Shown in pieces: positions 32,648-33,674 of a stretch of DNA of 33,674 nt. Every line of letters begins with the position of its first letter. Position 1 is the stretch's first letter. The notes beneath the pieces were generated by a model. The model had not been told where the DNA came from and ran no database searches. It saw nothing but the letters and a program-made list of their open reading frames with translations. Location of the stretch: positions 1 through 33,674 of the forward strand of contig CALFFN010000015.1 of NCBI GenBank assembly GCA_937958185.1. Reading direction: 5' to 3'. A program made the position numbers and the translations under genes. Source of the stretch: an uncultured Neglectibacter sp. (GTDB taxonomy: Bacteria > Bacillota > Clostridia > Oscillospirales > Acutalibacteraceae).

Positions 32648-32666
32648 TTAGAATTATATACTCTAA
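32648..32666. promoter_or_regulatory. Candidate operator TTAGA-N9-TCTAA
   Basis: The inverted repeat TTAGA (32648-32652) and TCTAA (32662-32666) covers a minus-strand TATAAT, the likely -10 of the regulator at 32614. Regulation is inferred from position only. Confidence 0.4.
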
Positions 32667-32682
32667 AATTTTCTCCAAAGTA

Positions 32683-32711
32683 TTGACTTCTATGCGGGAA
32701 CAGAGTAAAAT
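32683..32711 (+). promoter_or_regulatory. Promoter of the plus-strand helix-turn-helix gene
   Basis: TTGACT (32683-32688), 17 bases, TAAAAT (32706-32711), 49 bases before the start codon. Confidence 0.75.
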
Positions 32712-32721
32712 GAAATTAAAG

Positions 32722-32736
32722 TGTGAAATACTCACA
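32722..32736. promoter_or_regulatory. Candidate operator TGTGA-N5-TCACA
   Basis: A perfect inverted repeat, TGTGA-AATAC-TCACA, lies just past the plus-strand promoter near the expected transcription start. Binding there would block the second regulator gene. Confidence 0.45.
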
Positions 32737-32759
32737 AATCGAAAAATGGGGGAATCTGC

Positions 32760-33170
32760 ATGAAAATCGTAGATCAGAAAACGGTGGGAGCTATTGCCAA
32801 ACGGCTTCGGCTGGACACGGGATATTCCCAGGAAATGGTGGCGTACGCCCTGAATATGAACCGCTCCGGCTATTCCTACAAGGAGATCGGGAAAACGGCG
32901 TTCAGCCTGTACGATCTGCAGCGCCTTGCCATTTTGTATGGCATTTCTACCGATGTGTTTTTCCAGCTGGCGCCTTACCCGGAGCAGTCCAGGGCCGTGC
33001 GGGTCAAGCGCAAGGTGTCTCCCAATGTAGGGCGTGTCGGCGAGCTGGCAAAGGACGAAAAGAAGCTGATCGAGCTGTTGAGGATCTATCATTCCTTTAC
33101 CGGGACGGACCGCTTGATCAAACAGCTGCAAAAGACGGTGGAGGAGGAGCTTATGCTCAAAACATCGTAA
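32760..33170 (+). CDS. Helix-turn-helix transcriptional regulator (XRE-like)
   Basis: The 136-residue protein has a helix-turn-helix at its N-terminus (VGAIAKRLRLDTGYSQEMVAYALNMNRSGYSYKEIGKTAFSLYDLQRLAILYGISTDVFFQL), the same general fold as its divergent partner but with a different sequence. The second half is a Lys/Arg/Leu-rich helix (LAKDEKKLIELLRIYHSF) that may drive dimerisation. GGGGG lies upstream of the ATG. Two inverted repeats lie between the divergent starts. The effector and targets are unknown. Confidence 0.83.
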   Translation: MKIVDQKTVGAIAKRLRLDTGYSQEMVAYALNMNRSGYSYKEIGKTAFSLYDLQRLAILYGISTDVFFQLAPYPEQSRAVRVKRKVSPNVGRVGELAKDEKKLIELLRIYHSFTGTDRLIKQLQKTVEEELMLKTS

Positions 33171-33256
33171 ATATAATTGACGGTGAGAAGAACGTGCAGT
33201 TTCCTTTTCCCGATTTTACATACTGCCCCTGCTGGGAGCATGCTTCAGAAGGCAGC

Positions 33257-33290
33257 AAAAGCGCCCCGTTTGAAAACGGAGCGCTTTTTA
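33257..33290 (+). terminator. Terminator after the plus-strand regulator
   Basis: AAAAGCGC (from 33257) pairs with GCGCTTTTT, with CCGT/ACGG continuing the stem inside. Confidence 0.8.
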
Positions 33291-33569
33291 TCATATTTCA
33301 GGAAAGCTGTCTGAACAGGGCTTCTTTTCCAGAATATTCAGGCTTCAGGCGGAACGGAATGACTGTTCTCCTTTTTCCTGCTGCTCGAAAGGAAGAAAAG
33401 AAAGGTCATGGTACAGAACCTTTTCGCGCTGTGATTTCTTACGGATTTGACTGGATTTATTTACAATGTGTTCAACAACTGGGAAACCGAATGGAGTAAG
33501 ATAATGCAGGTGAAATGGCTTTTTCCGCTTTGACTGCGGGAAAAAAGACTTTTCCAACTTGAAAATTTA

Positions 33570-33578
33570 TGGTATGAT
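33570..33578 (+). promoter_or_regulatory. Extended -10 promoter at the window edge
   Basis: TGG followed by TATGAT (33573-33578) matches the TG-n extended -10 form; the -35 is weak (TTTTCC, 17 bases away). A short open frame starts downstream. Confidence 0.4.
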
Positions 33579-33623
33579 TAAGAAAAATTTTCAATCGGGC
33601 TAATGGAAAAGGGCAGAGAATAT

Positions 33624-33674
33624 ATGACGGCTTGTGGTCGGGTCAGAGAGTTGAAATTTGTACTAAAGTGGGTT
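33624..33674 (+). CDS. Possible 5' end of a gene running off the window
   Basis: From the ATG at 33624 the frame stays open to the window edge as MTACGRVRELKFVLKWV. An AAAAGGG site lies about ten bases before it. An in-frame ATG at 33603 has no site. The stretch GTGGTCGGGTC also resembles the start of module A of the composite repeat, so this could be repeat DNA. Too short to identify. Confidence 0.3.
   Translation, partial: MTACGRVRELKFVLKWV

Larger units (their letters stand above)
33171..33602. other. Gene-free stretch after the regulator pair
   Basis: Apart from the terminator at 33257-33290 and an extended -10 promoter near 33570-33578, I see no gene in these 430 bases. A minus-strand frame of about 70 residues at 33345-33557 is possible, but it has no supporting motif and I do not call it. 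Confidence 0.5.

Noticed and set aside
33345..33557. 70-residue minus-strand frame
   Set aside because: No recognisable motif or convincing ribosome site, and no supporting context.

Overview
The window looks like chromosome from a moderately GC-rich Gram-positive anaerobe of the class Clostridia, most likely Oscillospiraceae-like. This is inferred from strong AGGAGG-type ribosome sites, near-consensus TTGACA/TATAAT promoters, three secreted S-layer-homology (SLH) proteins, paired MATE exporters and many small GNAT-type genes. No rRNA, tRNA, CRISPR array, transposase or phage gene was seen. I cannot name a genus from the sequence alone.

Layout. 1-2.7 kb: the 3' end of an unknown gene, then ychF and a MATE exporter (minus). 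2.7-5.4 kb: a LysR regulator divergent from the first MATE gene and convergent with a second, with a decayed hydrolase fragment between. 5.4-9.4 kb: two copies of a composite, hairpin-rich repeat in opposite orientation, enclosing an SLH/leucine-rich-repeat surface protein and ogt. 9.4-16 kb: an SLH amidase, a small acetyltransferase, a YfcE-like phosphodiesterase, a two-part GNAT protein, a nucleobase permease/phosphoribosyltransferase pair and an alpha/beta hydrolase. 16-20.3 kb: a minus-strand unit of an Mbeg1-like protein, an SLH L,D-transpeptidase and a membrane acyltransferase. 20.5-23 kb: gpsA and two tandem membrane-anchored proteins of unknown function. 23.2-30.9 kb: a tightly packed operon radC-uvrB-CPCC-GNAT-grpB-NTF2-uvrA. 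30.9-33.7 kb: a leader-peptide/attenuator arrangement ahead of an APH-family kinase, a divergent pair of helix-turn-helix regulators, and a partial gene at the edge.

Functional themes. (i) Cell-envelope building and remodelling: SLH amidase, SLH L,D-transpeptidase, SLH/LRR protein, acyltransferase. (ii) Nucleotide-excision repair, with four accessory genes placed between uvrB and uvrA by overlapping stop/start codons. (iii) Efflux and possible antibiotic-related regulation: two MATE pumps, LysR, and an APH-like kinase behind a short leader peptide.

The most unusual signal is the repeat family at 5474-5784 and 8925-9372. Its copies can fold into a three-way junction whose outer helix and GAA-triloop helix differ between copies by paired changes. 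An unrelated sequence at 11279-11337, downstream of the amidase gene, folds into the same layout. All calls were made by eye; no database or folding program was run.
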